Below are positions 1 to 6,779 of a DNA stretch of 8,791 nt, piece after piece (the first letter of the stretch is position 1; each line of letters starts with the position of its first letter). The position numbers were made by a program, and so were the translations under genes. The DNA comes from Hyphomicrobiales bacterium (GTDB lineage Bacteria; Pseudomonadota; Alphaproteobacteria; Rhodobacterales; Rhodobacteraceae). Below the pieces are notes generated by a model. That model saw only the letters and a program-made list of their open reading frames with translations. It made no database searches and had not been told where the DNA came from. The stretch lies in NCBI GenBank assembly GCA_003558415.1, contig PWLT01000196.1, forward strand, positions 1 through 8,791. The letters are read 5' to 3'.

Positions 1-878
1 CCGAAGCAGATCGAGTCCCCGGTGAGGATCATTCGGTTGATGCCGAGGCGCACCGAGTAGCGTCCGGAGAGGTAGTTGCCCGCCGCATACCCCAGCGCTG
101 GCGCTCCGAAATAGATGCCCAGCCACGCCGGGCTCAGCCCGTAGACCTGTGTGCCCACGAATGGCGCGCCGCCGAGGAAGGCAAAGAAGGCCCCCGAGGA
201 AAACGCCGCCGTCAGGCAATAGCCCCAGAAGCGGCGCGAGGTCAGCAGGGCGGGGTATTCGCGAAACTGCGCGCGCAGGCTCGTGGGGCGGCTCTGGGCC
301 GTCTCGCCCAGATCGGCCCAGGTCAGCGCCAGCACCCCCAGCCCGCACACGGCCATCAGCACGAAATTGGCCTGCCAGCCCAACAACTCGTCGAGCACCC
401 CGCCCAGCATCGGCGCCAGCATCGGCACCAGCGCCATGCCCATCGTCACATAGCCGATCATCGAGGCCGATTGCGCTTCGTCCACCATGTCGCGCACCAC
501 CGCGCGCGAGAGCACCATCCCCGCCACGATCACCGCCTGACCCATGCGAAAGAGCAGGAAGCTCTCGGCCGTGGGCGCCACCAGCGTGCCCAGCGTGGCG
601 AGGATGAACAGCACGATCGACCCGAGCAGGACCGGCCGGCGGCCGAAGCGGTCCGAAATCGGCCCGATGACCACCTGCAGGATCGCGTTCACCGCCAGAA
701 AGAGCGACACCGAAAGCTGCATGATGCGGTAATCGGTCTCGAACCAGGCCGTCATGTTGGGAAGCGAGGGCAGGAAGACATTCATCGCCAGCGCCGAGAG
801 CCCCGCAAGCAGCACCAGCGTCATGATGTGCGGCGGGGTGCTGCGGTCGAGGAAGCGGATGTCGGGGCGCGCGCTCAT
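1..878 (-). CDS. Bcr/CflA family MFS drug efflux transporter (partial, C-terminus beyond left edge)
   Basis: Reading the minus strand from the ATG at 878-876 gives an open frame of 292 codons to the window edge. It begins [20 protein letters not shown] and continues as hydrophobic helices. The helix 2-3 loop carries the MFS motif [12 protein letters not shown], at about residues 72-82. The segment [14 protein letters not shown] and then LSRAVVRDM (about residues 110-135) matches the helix 4-5 pattern of Bcr/CflA proton-driven drug exporters (bicyclomycin, chloramphenicol, florfenicol type). Family members have about 400 residues, so about a quarter is missing at the C-terminus; nothing looks broken inside. 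It is an inner-membrane protein expected to export small hydrophobic compounds; the actual substrate cannot be read from the sequence. No strong ribosome binding site precedes the ATG, but the N-terminal sequence fits the family start. It is divergent from pccB, with 183 bp between the starts, and may share that control region. Confidence 0.9.
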   Translation of the reverse strand, partial: MSARPDIRFLDRSTPPHIMTLVLLAGLSALAMNVFLPSLPNMTAWFETDYRIMQLSVSLFLAVNAILQVVIGPISDRFGRRPVLLGSIVLFILATLGTLVAPTAESFLLFRMGQAVIVAGMVLSRAVVRDMVDEAQSASMIGYVTMGMALVPMLAPMLGGVLDELLGWQANFVLMAVCGLGVLALTWADLGETAQSRPTSLRAQFREYPALLTSRRFWGYCLTAAFSSGAFFAFLGGAPFVGTQVYGLSPAWLGIYFGAPALGYAAGNYLSGRYSVRLGINRMILTGDSICF

Positions 879-941
879 GGGCTCGGTTTAGGTCCGCCCG
901 TGCGGATTGTCCATCGGCCCCGCTGCGGCCGGATCGGGCGC

Positions 942-990
942 TTTGCGGAGTTGCAATTTGCAGTTAGCGACTTGACAATGATTTGCAAAT
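942..990. promoter_or_regulatory. Candidate PccR/ScfR-type operator region (TTTGCAAA motif) before pccB
   Basis: The perfect 10-bp palindrome ATTTGCAAAT lies at 981-990. Upstream are weaker copies of the same core: TTTGCGGA at 942-949, TTGCAA at 951-956 and ATTTGCAG at 956-963. From memory, the short-chain acyl-CoA regulator PccR of Rhodobacter sphaeroides controls pccB through paired TTTGCAAA sites about 4 bp apart, and the related RamB of Corynebacterium uses a similar core. Only one copy here is perfect, and the exact four-base spacing is not present, so assignment to PccR is inference. The palindrome lies between the -35 and -10 boxes proposed for pccB, so a bound protein would directly affect polymerase. 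The same stretch could control the divergent transporter gene. Confidence 0.6.
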
Positions 991-1000
991 TTTCCGAAAT
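972..1000 (+). promoter_or_regulatory. Candidate sigma-70 promoter of pccB
   Basis: A consensus -35 box TTGACA is at 972-977. Seventeen bases downstream, CGAAAT at 995-1000 is a weak -10 box (3 of 6 matches to TATAAT). The region is strikingly AT-rich compared with its surroundings. Transcription would start near 1007, leaving a leader of about 55 nt before the pccB ATG. A perfect -35 with a poor -10 and a palindrome in the spacer is typical of a promoter that depends on a regulator. Confidence 0.5.
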
Positions 1001-1061
1001 CCGCTTTCGATGTCCCCGTACCATCTGTAGTCTGCCCCTGCCAAACCCGGGGGGAGCATTC

Positions 1062-2594
1062 ATGCGAGACATCCTGCAGGAGCTGGAAGACCGCCGCGCC
1101 GCGGCGCGGCTGGGCGGCGGCGAGAAGCGCATCGCCGCCCAGCACGCCAAGGGCAAGCTGACCGCGCGCGAGCGCATCGAGTTGCTGCTCGACGAGGGCT
1201 CCTTCGAGGAATTCGACATGTTCGTCGCCCATCGCTGCACCGATTTCGGCATGGAGAAGGACCGTCCCTATGGCGACGGGGTCGTCACCGGCTGGGGCAC
1301 GGTGAACGGGCGCATGGTTTATGTGTTTTCCCAGGATTTCACCGTCTTCGGCGGCTCGCTCTCGGAAACCCATGCGCAGAAGATCTGCAAGATCATGGAT
1401 ATGGCGATGCAGAACGGCGCGCCGGTGGTGGGCATCAACGACTCGGGCGGCGCGCGCATTCAGGAGGGGGTAGCGAGCCTTGCGGGCTATGCCGAGGTCT
1501 TTCAGCGCAACATCATGGCCTCGGGCGTGGTGCCCCAGATCAGCCTCGTGATGGGCCCCTGCGCGGGCGGCGCGGTCTATTCCCCGGCAATGACGGACTT
1601 CATCTTCATGGTGCGCGACTCGAGCTACATGTTCGTCACCGGCCCCGATGTGGTGAAAACGGTGACCAACGAGGTCGTCACCGCCGAGGAACTGGGCGGC
1701 GCGCACACCCATACCACCAAGTCCTCTGTCGCGGACGGGGCCTTCGAGGACGATCTGGAGGCACTGATGGAGGTGCGCCGGCTGATCGACTTCCTGCCGC
1801 TTTCCAATCGCGAGAAGCCCCCCATTCGCCCCTTTTTCGACGATCCCGAGCGTCAGGAGCCCAGCCTCGACACCCTGGTGCCCGCCAATCCCAACCAGCC
1901 CTACGACATGAAGGAGCTGATCGAGAAGGTCGCCGATGAGGGCGATTTCTACGAGATTCAGGAGGGGTTCGCGCGCAACATCATCACCGGCTTCATTCGG
2001 CTGGAGGGCACGAGCGTGGGCGTGGTCGCCAATCAGCCGATGGTTCTGGCCGGCTGTCTCGACATCGATGCGAGCCGCAAGGCCGCGCGCTTCGTGCGTT
2101 TCTGCGACGCCTTCGAGATCCCGATACTGACCTTCGTGGATGTCCCCGGCTTCCTGCCGGGCACCGGGCAGGAGCTGGGCGGCGTGATCAAGCATGGCGC
2201 CAAGCTGCTCTTTGCCTATGGCGAGGCGACGGTGCCCAAGGTCACGGTGATCACCCGCAAGGCCTATGGCGGGGCCTATGACGTGATGAGCTCCAAGCAT
2301 ATCCGCGGCGATATCAACTATGCCTGGCCCACCGCAGAGATTGCGGTGATGGGGGCCAAGGGGGCGGTGGAGATCCTCTATCGGGGCGATCTGGGCGATG
2401 CAGAGAAGATTGCCGCGCGCACCCGGGAATACGAGGATCGTTTTGCCAATCCTTTCGTTGCTGCCGAGCGTGGCTTCATCGATGAGGTGATCCAGCCCCG
2501 CTCCACCCGCCGTCGCATCAGCAGGGCCTTTGCCGCGCTGCGTAACAAGAGGCTCTCGAACCCGTGGAAGAAGCACGACAACATCCCCCTCTAG
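1062..2594 (+). CDS. pccB: Propionyl-CoA carboxylase beta subunit (carboxyltransferase)
   Basis: This 510-residue protein transfers the carboxyl group from carboxybiotin on PccA to propionyl-CoA, giving (S)-methylmalonyl-CoA in the cytoplasmic alpha6-beta6 complex. It has the two crotonase-fold halves of acyl-CoA carboxyltransferases: an N-terminal half of about residues 25-255 and a C-terminal half of about 280-495. The oxyanion-hole glycines are visible as [11 protein letters not shown] (residues 165-175) and [11 protein letters not shown] (residues 399-409). Asp407 in the latter appears to align with the Asp422 that favours propionyl-CoA in Streptomyces PccB (alignment from memory), which supports PCC over acetyl-CoA carboxylase. 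The C-terminus WKKHDNIPL is typical of PCC beta chains. The same frame is open far upstream, but the ATG at 1062 has a GGGGGGAG ribosome binding site at 1049-1056 and gives the usual family length and N-terminus. The gene follows the TTTGCAAA-containing promoter and is probably induced by propionyl-CoA-generating substrates. Confidence 0.97.
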   Translation: MRDILQELEDRRAAARLGGGEKRIAAQHAKGKLTARERIELLLDEGSFEEFDMFVAHRCTDFGMEKDRPYGDGVVTGWGTVNGRMVYVFSQDFTVFGGSLSETHAQKICKIMDMAMQNGAPVVGINDSGGARIQEGVASLAGYAEVFQRNIMASGVVPQISLVMGPCAGGAVYSPAMTDFIFMVRDSSYMFVTGPDVVKTVTNEVVTAEELGGAHTHTTKSSVADGAFEDDLEALMEVRRLIDFLPLSNREKPPIRPFFDDPERQEPSLDTLVPANPNQPYDMKELIEKVADEGDFYEIQEGFARNIITGFIRLEGTSVGVVANQPMVLAGCLDIDASRKAARFVRFCDAFEIPILTFVDVPGFLPGTGQELGGVIKHGAKLLFAYGEATVPKVTVITRKAYGGAYDVMSSKHIRGDINYAWPTAEIAVMGAKGAVEILYRGDLGDAEKIAARTREYEDRFANPFVAAERGFIDEVIQPRSTRRRISRAFAALRNKRLSNPWKKHDNIPL

Positions 2595-2653
2595 CCTCTG
2601 GCCACCCGGATGCACGCACCTTCGCCGCCGAGCGGCTGCTGGAAAGCGAGCGT

Positions 2654-3016
2654 ATGTCCCTTGCCATCGCGGCGGGGCCGCTGGCGCTGCTGGTGACACA
2701 GCTCGCGACGATCGCGGCGCTGGATACGCCGTTCCGGGCGCTGGCCACGCTTTGCTTCATCTGTCTCGTCTATTGCTGCGTCTGGCAGGTGCATATCGTC
2801 AGCTACGCAACCAACTGGCTGGCTTCCGAGCGTTTGACCGCAGGCGGCGACGCCATGCCTGGCCGTGCCCTGGTTGATGCCTTCGGTGCCCCTGAACGCT
2901 TTACCGAGGCCGGGCTCGAGCGACTGATCCGGCTGTCGACCTGGCATTACTCGGTGTCCTACTGGATCGGCGGGGCTGCAGGCGTGGCGGTCGTCATGGC
3001 GGCGATCTGGTCGTGA
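2654..3016 (+). CDS. Small membrane protein of unknown function
   Basis: I do not recognise a named family. The 120-residue protein has a predicted helix pair near its start (about residues 3-23 and 27-46, the second rich in Cys: CFICLVYCC), a polar middle of about 55 residues (TNWLASERLT...GLERLIRLSTWH), and a final glycine/alanine-rich helix at about 103-119, so it is probably an inner-membrane protein with three helices. The ATG at 2654 is preferred because GGAAAG at 2641-2646 lies upstream at a workable distance and the protein then starts directly with its first hydrophobic segment. A GTG at 2564 in the same frame would add 30 mostly polar residues and overlap the end of pccB by 31 nt, so the start is uncertain. 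The gene lies 59 bp after pccB on the same strand with no terminator between, so it is probably cotranscribed. A link to propionyl-CoA metabolism rests on position only. Confidence 0.72.
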   Translation: MSLAIAAGPLALLVTQLATIAALDTPFRALATLCFICLVYCCVWQVHIVSYATNWLASERLTAGGDAMPGRALVDAFGAPERFTEAGLERLIRLSTWHYSVSYWIGGAAGVAVVMAAIWS

Positions 3017-3035
3017 CGGGGCAGGGGAGGCAGCG

Positions 3036-3539
3036 ATGACGAAACGGGGCAAGGGCAGGCGGAGATGGGTCGCCGGTGCGGCGGTGTTGGCAATCGCGCT
3101 GGCCGCAGTCGGCGTTGCCCTGCGTCCGGCCGGGGTGCCGCTTTTCGATACACAGCAGCCGCCTGCTCCCGATACGATCCCTCCGGTCGGTGAGGATGCG
3201 CCCGGCCAGACTGTGCCATCCGGCCAGCCGGTCACCTATCAGGAGGCGATCCTGGAGCCGCAGACGGACGGGGAAGCCGTGCTGCGCCTGCGCTTTATAG
3301 CGCCGCGCATCGGCGAGGGCCCGGGCCGTGTGCCCTTCGCCGAGGCGGCCGACGACATGGCCTTTCTGTGCCGCGAGGTCGGGATCGCCGTCGCCGGGCG
3401 CGCTGAGCCGCAGGCGTCGCGGATCATCGTCGCGCTCTCGGCCGAGGAGACGGAGTTCGGCCGCAGCTACCCCGATGTGGTCCAGTTCTTCGAGCAGTAC
3501 CGCATCGATGGGGATGACTGCATCTGGGAGGATTACTGA
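3036..3539 (+). CDS. Membrane-anchored periplasmic protein, possibly DUF6497 family
   Basis: The 167-residue protein begins with a very basic stretch (TKRGKGRRR) followed by one hydrophobic helix at about residues 11-29, an uncleaved signal anchor or signal peptide. Next comes a Pro-rich linker (about 35-65) and a compact domain (about 66-167) ending DGDDCIWEDY. Two cysteines, Cys112 in AFLCREVG and Cys162 in DDCIW, could form a disulfide if the domain is periplasmic. I associate this C-terminal pattern with the Rhodobacteraceae family DUF6497, from memory and not certain; no enzymatic motif is visible. The start is well supported: GGGGAGG at 3024-3030 lies 5 nt before the ATG. It follows the membrane protein gene by only 19 bp, so the two probably form an operon with pccB and may act together at the inner membrane. 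Confidence 0.82.
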   Translation: MTKRGKGRRRWVAGAAVLAIALAAVGVALRPAGVPLFDTQQPPAPDTIPPVGEDAPGQTVPSGQPVTYQEAILEPQTDGEAVLRLRFIAPRIGEGPGRVPFAEAADDMAFLCREVGIAVAGRAEPQASRIIVALSAEETEFGRSYPDVVQFFEQYRIDGDDCIWEDY

Positions 3540-3628
3540 TGCCGCTGCGAGCCGAGCTGCCACGCGCGTCGATCAGGACGGGGCCTGATGCATCGCGGAC
3601 ACAGCCCGCCAGCTTGCTTGCGCGGCGA

Positions 3629-3657
3629 TTCTCAAGGCACGAAAACTGGAGTATGGT
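3629..3657 (+). promoter_or_regulatory. Weak candidate promoter for the small lipoprotein gene
   Basis: TTCTCA at 3629-3634 and TATGGT at 3652-3657 each match 4 of 6 consensus bases and are separated by 17 bp. They lie about 100 bp before the lipoprotein ATG in a 214-bp gap (3540-3753). The same gap holds an ATCAGG/CCTGAT hairpin (3572-3577 with 3584-3589) and a CCCGGCT/AGCCGGG inverted repeat (3662-3668 with 3694-3700). Neither hairpin is followed by a T run. This is a pattern match only. Confidence 0.22.
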
Positions 3658-3753
3658 CGCTCCCGGCTGCCAACGGGCAGTCACAACCAGAAAAGCCGGG
3701 CCGCTTGGCGATGTATTCGACCTTGGGCCCATGAGAGAGAGCAGGAGAACAAG

Positions 3754-3900
3754 ATGTCCAAGACCAGCAGGACCCTTTTCGCGATCTTCGCGCTGGCCAT
3801 CGCCGCGGCCTGTGCGCCGAAGGCCCAGGAGGTCGTCGAGTACGAGCCCGTCGAGCCGATCATTCAGGATCAGCCGACCGGCAAACACGGCAAGTACTGA
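3754..3900 (+). CDS. Small putative lipoprotein, 48 residues
   Basis: The short frame starts at ATG 3754 behind a clear AGGAG ribosome binding site at 3743-3747 (6-nt spacing) and ends with TGA at 3898-3900. The protein has a basic start (SKTSR), a hydrophobic segment LFAIFALAIAAA (residues 8-19), and then Cys20 in the context IAAACAPK, a lipobox-like site although Ala rather than Leu is at position -3. The mature part would be only 29 residues, acidic and Pro-rich (EVVEYEPVEPIIQDQ) and ending KHGKY. It is likely exported and lipid-anchored at the outer or inner membrane. Small lipoproteins of this style occur between pccB and pccA in related roseobacters (from memory), which supports a real gene. 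The function is unknown; its placement after the membrane-anchored protein suggests an envelope role rather than a catalytic one. Confidence 0.75.
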   Translation: MSKTSRTLFAIFALAIAAACAPKAQEVVEYEPVEPIIQDQPTGKHGKY

Positions 3901-3978
3901 TCGCCGCCAGAGCGCCACGGCCCCGGGGCGCGTCAACGCGCACCCGGCATATGACGGGCAGGCGTGCGGAGGCATGTC

Positions 3979-4338
3979 ATGCTGAAGCATCGCGGCTTTC
4001 CGGGCCGCCTGCCCGGCACCGATTTCCAGTTCACCATACGCCGCGCCAGCAAGTCTGGCGCGGCGCGTCTGATCGCGCGTGAGCGCCACGCCGACCGCCG
4101 GCCCGGCGATAGGCGCGCGGATGCGGCCTTCATGGCCGCGCTCTGGGCGCATTTCGGCGCCGAGCCCTTCATGCGCGGCAACCTCGACGCGGGCCGCCTG
4201 TCCTGGCTGTTCGGGCGCGAGGTCGTTCCAGCCGAGGAGCCATTCGACCCGCAATGCTATGAGGCGATGCTGCGCATCGACGTGGCGCGGGCGCGCGCGA
4301 GCTTTCCCGACGCCTTCGACGCGGAGGCGCAGGCATGA
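3979..4338 (+). CDS. Hypothetical soluble protein of unknown function
   Basis: The 119-residue protein begins MLKHRGFPGRLPGTDFQFTI. It has a basic N-terminal half rich in Arg (about residues 20-50) and a more acidic C-terminal half with a likely helical segment AAFMAALWAHFG near the middle. There is no signal peptide, membrane helix or recognised catalytic motif, so it should be cytoplasmic. The ATG at 3979 is chosen because GGAGG at 3968-3972 lies 6 nt upstream. A GTG at 3964 in the same frame would add five residues but would place that ribosome binding site inside the gene. It lies 78 bp after the lipoprotein gene. I do not recognise the family, but the conventional codon pattern and strong ribosome binding site make it a likely gene. 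The next strong terminator at 4507 probably ends its transcript. Confidence 0.7.
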   Translation: MLKHRGFPGRLPGTDFQFTIRRASKSGAARLIARERHADRRPGDRRADAAFMAALWAHFGAEPFMRGNLDAGRLSWLFGREVVPAEEPFDPQCYEAMLRIDVARARASFPDAFDAEAQA

Positions 4339-4651
4339 ATCCGCGCATCGATCGGCCCCGACGGCAGAGATCAGCGCAAGCTGCGCTGCAGCCGCATCGC
4401 CGCGTTGATCGGCGCGTGGAATCGGGCATTGTCTCAGGCGCGGCATCGAGGCGCATTTTCAGTCTCGCCGCGAACTTCGATGACGATCCCCTTCCCCGGG
4501 ACGACTGGGCCCGGCCGCGTTCCGGCCGGGCCCCTTTTTTGCTGCGCGCGGCGCGTTTCCGCCCGCGTGGCGGTATGGCGTCACACCAGCGGGCGGTGCG
4601 CCCTCGCGGGCCGGCGTGACGACGCAATAAAGGAAAGGGCAGGGACAGCCG
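4339..4651 (+). other. Gene-free gap between the hypothetical gene and pccA
   Basis: No convincing gene is seen in these 313 bases. The first 170 bases look like a 3' untranslated stretch ending at the strong terminator at 4507-4540. The remaining 111 bases form the pccA leader region and are GC-rich, with no TTTGCAAA site and no clear -35/-10 pair. An open frame starting with an ATG at 4335 that overlaps the previous stop (ATGA) runs to 4619. It passes straight through the terminator and has an Arg/Pro/Ala-rich composition typical of non-coding high-GC sequence, so I treat it as spurious. Confidence 0.6.
4507..4540 (+). terminator. Strong intrinsic (Rho-independent) terminator upstream of pccA
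   Basis: GGGCCCGGCCG at 4507-4517 pairs perfectly with CGGCCGGGCCC at 4523-4533 around the five-base loop CGTTC. The 11-bp all-GC stem is followed by one C and six T at 4535-4540. This is a textbook terminator on the plus strand. It ends the pccB-side transcript about 170 bp after the last gene and before pccA, so pccA very likely has its own promoter. Only the plus strand has the T run; no matching A run precedes the stem for the minus strand. Confidence 0.93.
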
Positions 4652-6649
4652 ATGTTCAACAAGATCCTGATTGCGAACCGTGGCGAGATCGCCTGCCGGG
4701 TGATCAAGACCGCCCGGAAGATGGGAATCGCGACCGTCGCGGTCTACTCCGAGGCCGATCGCAACGCGCTCCATGTCGCCATGGCCGATGAGGCGGTGGA
4801 GATCGGGCCGGCACCGGCCAGCCAGTCCTATCTGCTGATCGACAACATTCTGGATGCGATCCGCCAGACCGGCGCCGAGGCGGTGCATCCCGGCTATGGC
4901 TTTCTGTCGGAAAACCGGCGCTTTGCCGAGGCGCTCGCCACTGACGGCGTGGCTTTCATCGGCCCGCCCGCGAGCGCCATCGAGGCGATGGGCGACAAGA
5001 TCACCTCCAAGAAACTCGCCGCCGAGGCCGGTGTGAGCACCGTGCCCGGTGTCATGGGGCTGATCGAGAACGCCGAGGAGGCGGTGAAGATCGCGCGCGA
5101 GATCGGCTATCCGGTGATGCTCAAGGCCAGCGCGGGGGGCGGCGGCAAGGGCATGCGCATCGCCTGGAACGACGCCGAGGCGCGCGAGGGCTTCCAGTCC
5201 TCGAAGAACGAGGCCGCCAGCAGTTTCGGCGACGACCGCATCTTCATCGAGAAATTCGTGACCCAGCCGCGCCATATCGAGATTCAGGTGCTCGCCGACA
5301 GCCACGGCAACACGGTCTATCTGCATGAGCGCGAGTGTTCGATCCAGCGCCGCAATCAGAAGGTCATCGAGGAAGCCCCCAGCCCCTTCCTCGACGCAGC
5401 CACCCGCAAGGCCATGGGCGAGCAGGCCTGCGCGCTGGCCGCGGCCGTGGGCTACACCAGCGCGGGTACGGTGGAATTCATCGTCGATGGTGCGCGCAAC
5501 TTCTACTTTCTCGAGATGAACACGCGGTTGCAGGTCGAGCATCCGGTGACCGAGCTGATCACCGGCATCGACCTCGTCGAACAGATGATCCGCGTAGCCG
5601 CGGGCGAGAAGCTGCCCTTCGCGCAGGACGAGATCGCGCTAAAGGGCTGGGCGATCGAGAGCCGGCTCTATGCCGAGGATCCCTATCGCGGGTTCCTGCC
5701 CTCGACGGGCCGGCTCACCCGCTACCGCCCGCCGCAGGAGGTCAGCGAAGCCGCGCGCGCGGTGCGCAATGACACGGGCGTCTATGAGGGCGGCGAGATT
5801 TCGATGTTCTACGACCCGATGATCGCCAAGCTCTGCGCCTGGGCGCCGGATAGGCCGGCCGCGATAGAGGAGATGCGCCGCGCGCTGGACGCGTTCGAGG
5901 TCGAGGGGATCGGCCACAACCTGCCCTTTCTCGCCGCTGTGATGGATCATCCGCAATTCATTGCCGGCGAGGCGACCACCGCATTCATCGCCGAGGCGTT
6001 TCCCGACGGGTTCTCCGGCGTCGAGCCGGATGCGCGCACCATGCGGCGGCTGGCCGCGGTCGCGGGCCACATGAAGCTGCACAAGGAGGCCCGCGCGGCG
6101 CAGATCTCGGGGACAATGGAGCATCACGCCCGCAAGCTGGCGCCGGAATGGGTCGTCTTTCTCGGCCGCGAATCCTTCCCCGTGCGCATCGCGCAAACCG
6201 CGCAGGGCACATTGGTGACGCTCGACGGCGAAGCGCTCGAGGTGCGATCGGACTGGACACTGGGCGAGCGGCTGTTTCGCGGCACCGTGGGCGGCGAGGA
6301 GATGATCGTGAAGGTCGAGTTCATTCGCGGCGGCGCCCGGCTGCGCCATCGCGGCGCCGAATTCAAGGCGGTGGTGCGCTCGCCGCGCCAGGCGGAACTC
6401 GCCGCGCTGATGCCCGAAAAGCAGCCCCCCGACACCTCAAGACTGCTGCTGTGCCCGATGCCGGGGCTGGTGATGGCGCTGCATGTCGAAGAGGGCGAGG
6501 AGGTGCATGAGGGCCAGCCGCTGGCCACGGTCGAGGCGATGAAGATGGAAAACATCCTGCGCGCCGAGCGCAAGGCCGTGGTCAGCGCCATCCGCGCCGC
6601 GCCCGGCGCCAGCCTGGCAGTCGACGACGTAATCATGGAGTTCGAGTGA
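4652..6649 (+). CDS. pccA: Propionyl-CoA carboxylase alpha subunit (biotin carboxylase + biotin carrier)
   Basis: This 665-residue protein uses ATP and bicarbonate to carboxylate its own biotin, which then carries the carboxyl group to PccB. Domains in order: biotin carboxylase (about residues 1-450), beginning [17 protein letters not shown], with the Gly-rich ATP-grasp loop [13 protein letters not shown] at 158-170 and the catalytic segment [14 protein letters not shown] at 288-301; a linker and BT domain that contacts the beta subunit (about 500-590); and a C-terminal biotinyl domain with Lys631 in EAMKMEN as the biotin site. The crystal structure of the Ruegeria pomeroyi enzyme defines this arrangement for the family, and the slightly shorter length here is within normal range. 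AGGGA at 4641-4645 lies 6 nt before the ATG. The upstream terminator makes it a separate transcription unit from pccB, although both products are needed in the same alpha6-beta6 complex. The gene is convergent with the DUF4174 gene. Confidence 0.97.
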   Translation: MFNKILIANRGEIACRVIKTARKMGIATVAVYSEADRNALHVAMADEAVEIGPAPASQSYLLIDNILDAIRQTGAEAVHPGYGFLSENRRFAEALATDGVAFIGPPASAIEAMGDKITSKKLAAEAGVSTVPGVMGLIENAEEAVKIAREIGYPVMLKASAGGGGKGMRIAWNDAEAREGFQSSKNEAASSFGDDRIFIEKFVTQPRHIEIQVLADSHGNTVYLHERECSIQRRNQKVIEEAPSPFLDAATRKAMGEQACALAAAVGYTSAGTVEFIVDGARNFYFLEMNTRLQVEHPVTELITGIDLVEQMIRVAAGEKLPFAQDEIALKGWAIESRLYAEDPYRGFLPSTGRLTRYRPPQEVSEAARAVRNDTGVYEGGEISMFYDPMIAKLCAWAPDRPAAIEEMRRALDAFEVEGIGHNLPFLAAVMDHPQFIAGEATTAFIAEAFPDGFSGVEPDARTMRRLAAVAGHMKLHKEARAAQISGTMEHHARKLAPEWVVFLGRESFPVRIAQTAQGTLVTLDGEALEVRSDWTLGERLFRGTVGGEEMIVKVEFIRGGARLRHRGAEFKAVVRSPRQAELAALMPEKQPPDTSRLLLCPMPGLVMALHVEEGEEVHEGQPLATVEAMKMENILRAERKAVVSAIRAAPGASLAVDDVIMEFE

Positions 6650-6673
6650 TCATGCCCCCCGAATCCTCGGCCC

Positions 6674-6714
6674 GTCTTCTTCGCGGAAATATCCCCGCCG
6701 GAGGCATGAAACTC
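6674..6714 (-). repeat. Rhodobacteraceae-type GGGGATATTT intergenic motif
   Basis: On the minus strand this stretch reads GCCTCCGGCGGGGATATTT followed by CCGCGAAGAAGAC. It lies downstream of the DUF4174 gene and just past the end of pccA. Strings built around GCCTCCGGCGGGGATATTT plus an A/G-rich tail recur between genes across many Rhodobacteraceae genomes, in my memory of such sequences. Only one copy is in this window, so the repeat nature rests on outside knowledge. Its role is unclear; a transcript-end or processing element is possible because it usually sits after genes. Confidence 0.45.
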
Positions 6715-6755
6715 TTGATTCGCGCCCGCTCAGCCGGGCCGCGCGGTCGAGGCCG

Positions 6756-6779
6756 GGCGCAGCGCGCGACGCCTGCGCC
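6756..6779 (-). terminator. Weak candidate hairpin right after the DUF4174 stop
   Basis: GGCGCAG at 6756-6762 and CTGCGCC at 6773-6779 form a 7-bp stem with a 10-base loop directly after the DUF4174 stop codon on the minus strand. There is no T run on either side, so it is not a classical terminator. It may stabilise the mRNA end or act as a weak two-way stop between the convergent pccA and DUF4174 transcripts. Confidence 0.25.

Noticed and set aside
471..1061. Upstream extension of the pccB open frame, about 197 residues
   Set aside because: The stretch lies antisense to the MFS transporter and across the promoter, is Arg/His-rich, and is absent from known PCC beta chains. The ATG at 1062 has the ribosome binding site.
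888..2699. 603-residue open frame on the minus strand opposite pccB
   Set aside because: It is a shadow of pccB typical of high-GC DNA, with Arg/Gly/His-rich composition and no recognisable domain.
3925..3944. GCGCGT/ACGCGC inverted repeat between the lipoprotein and the next gene
   Set aside because: The stem is short, has a two-base loop and no T run; such GC palindromes are expected by chance here.
3539..3985. 148-residue frame spanning the gap and the small lipoprotein gene
   Set aside because: Its Arg/Ser/Pro-rich translation is non-coding in appearance. The lipoprotein frame within it has a proper ribosome binding site and signal segment.
4335..4619. 94-residue frame with an ATGA overlap to the 3979-4338 gene
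   Set aside because: It runs through the strong terminator at 4507-4540, has an Arg/Pro/Ala-rich low-information sequence, and has no clear ribosome binding site.
4169..5542. 457-residue open frame on the minus strand across the terminator and pccA
   Set aside because: Antisense shadow of the biotin carboxylase domain; it crosses a terminator and has no family resemblance.
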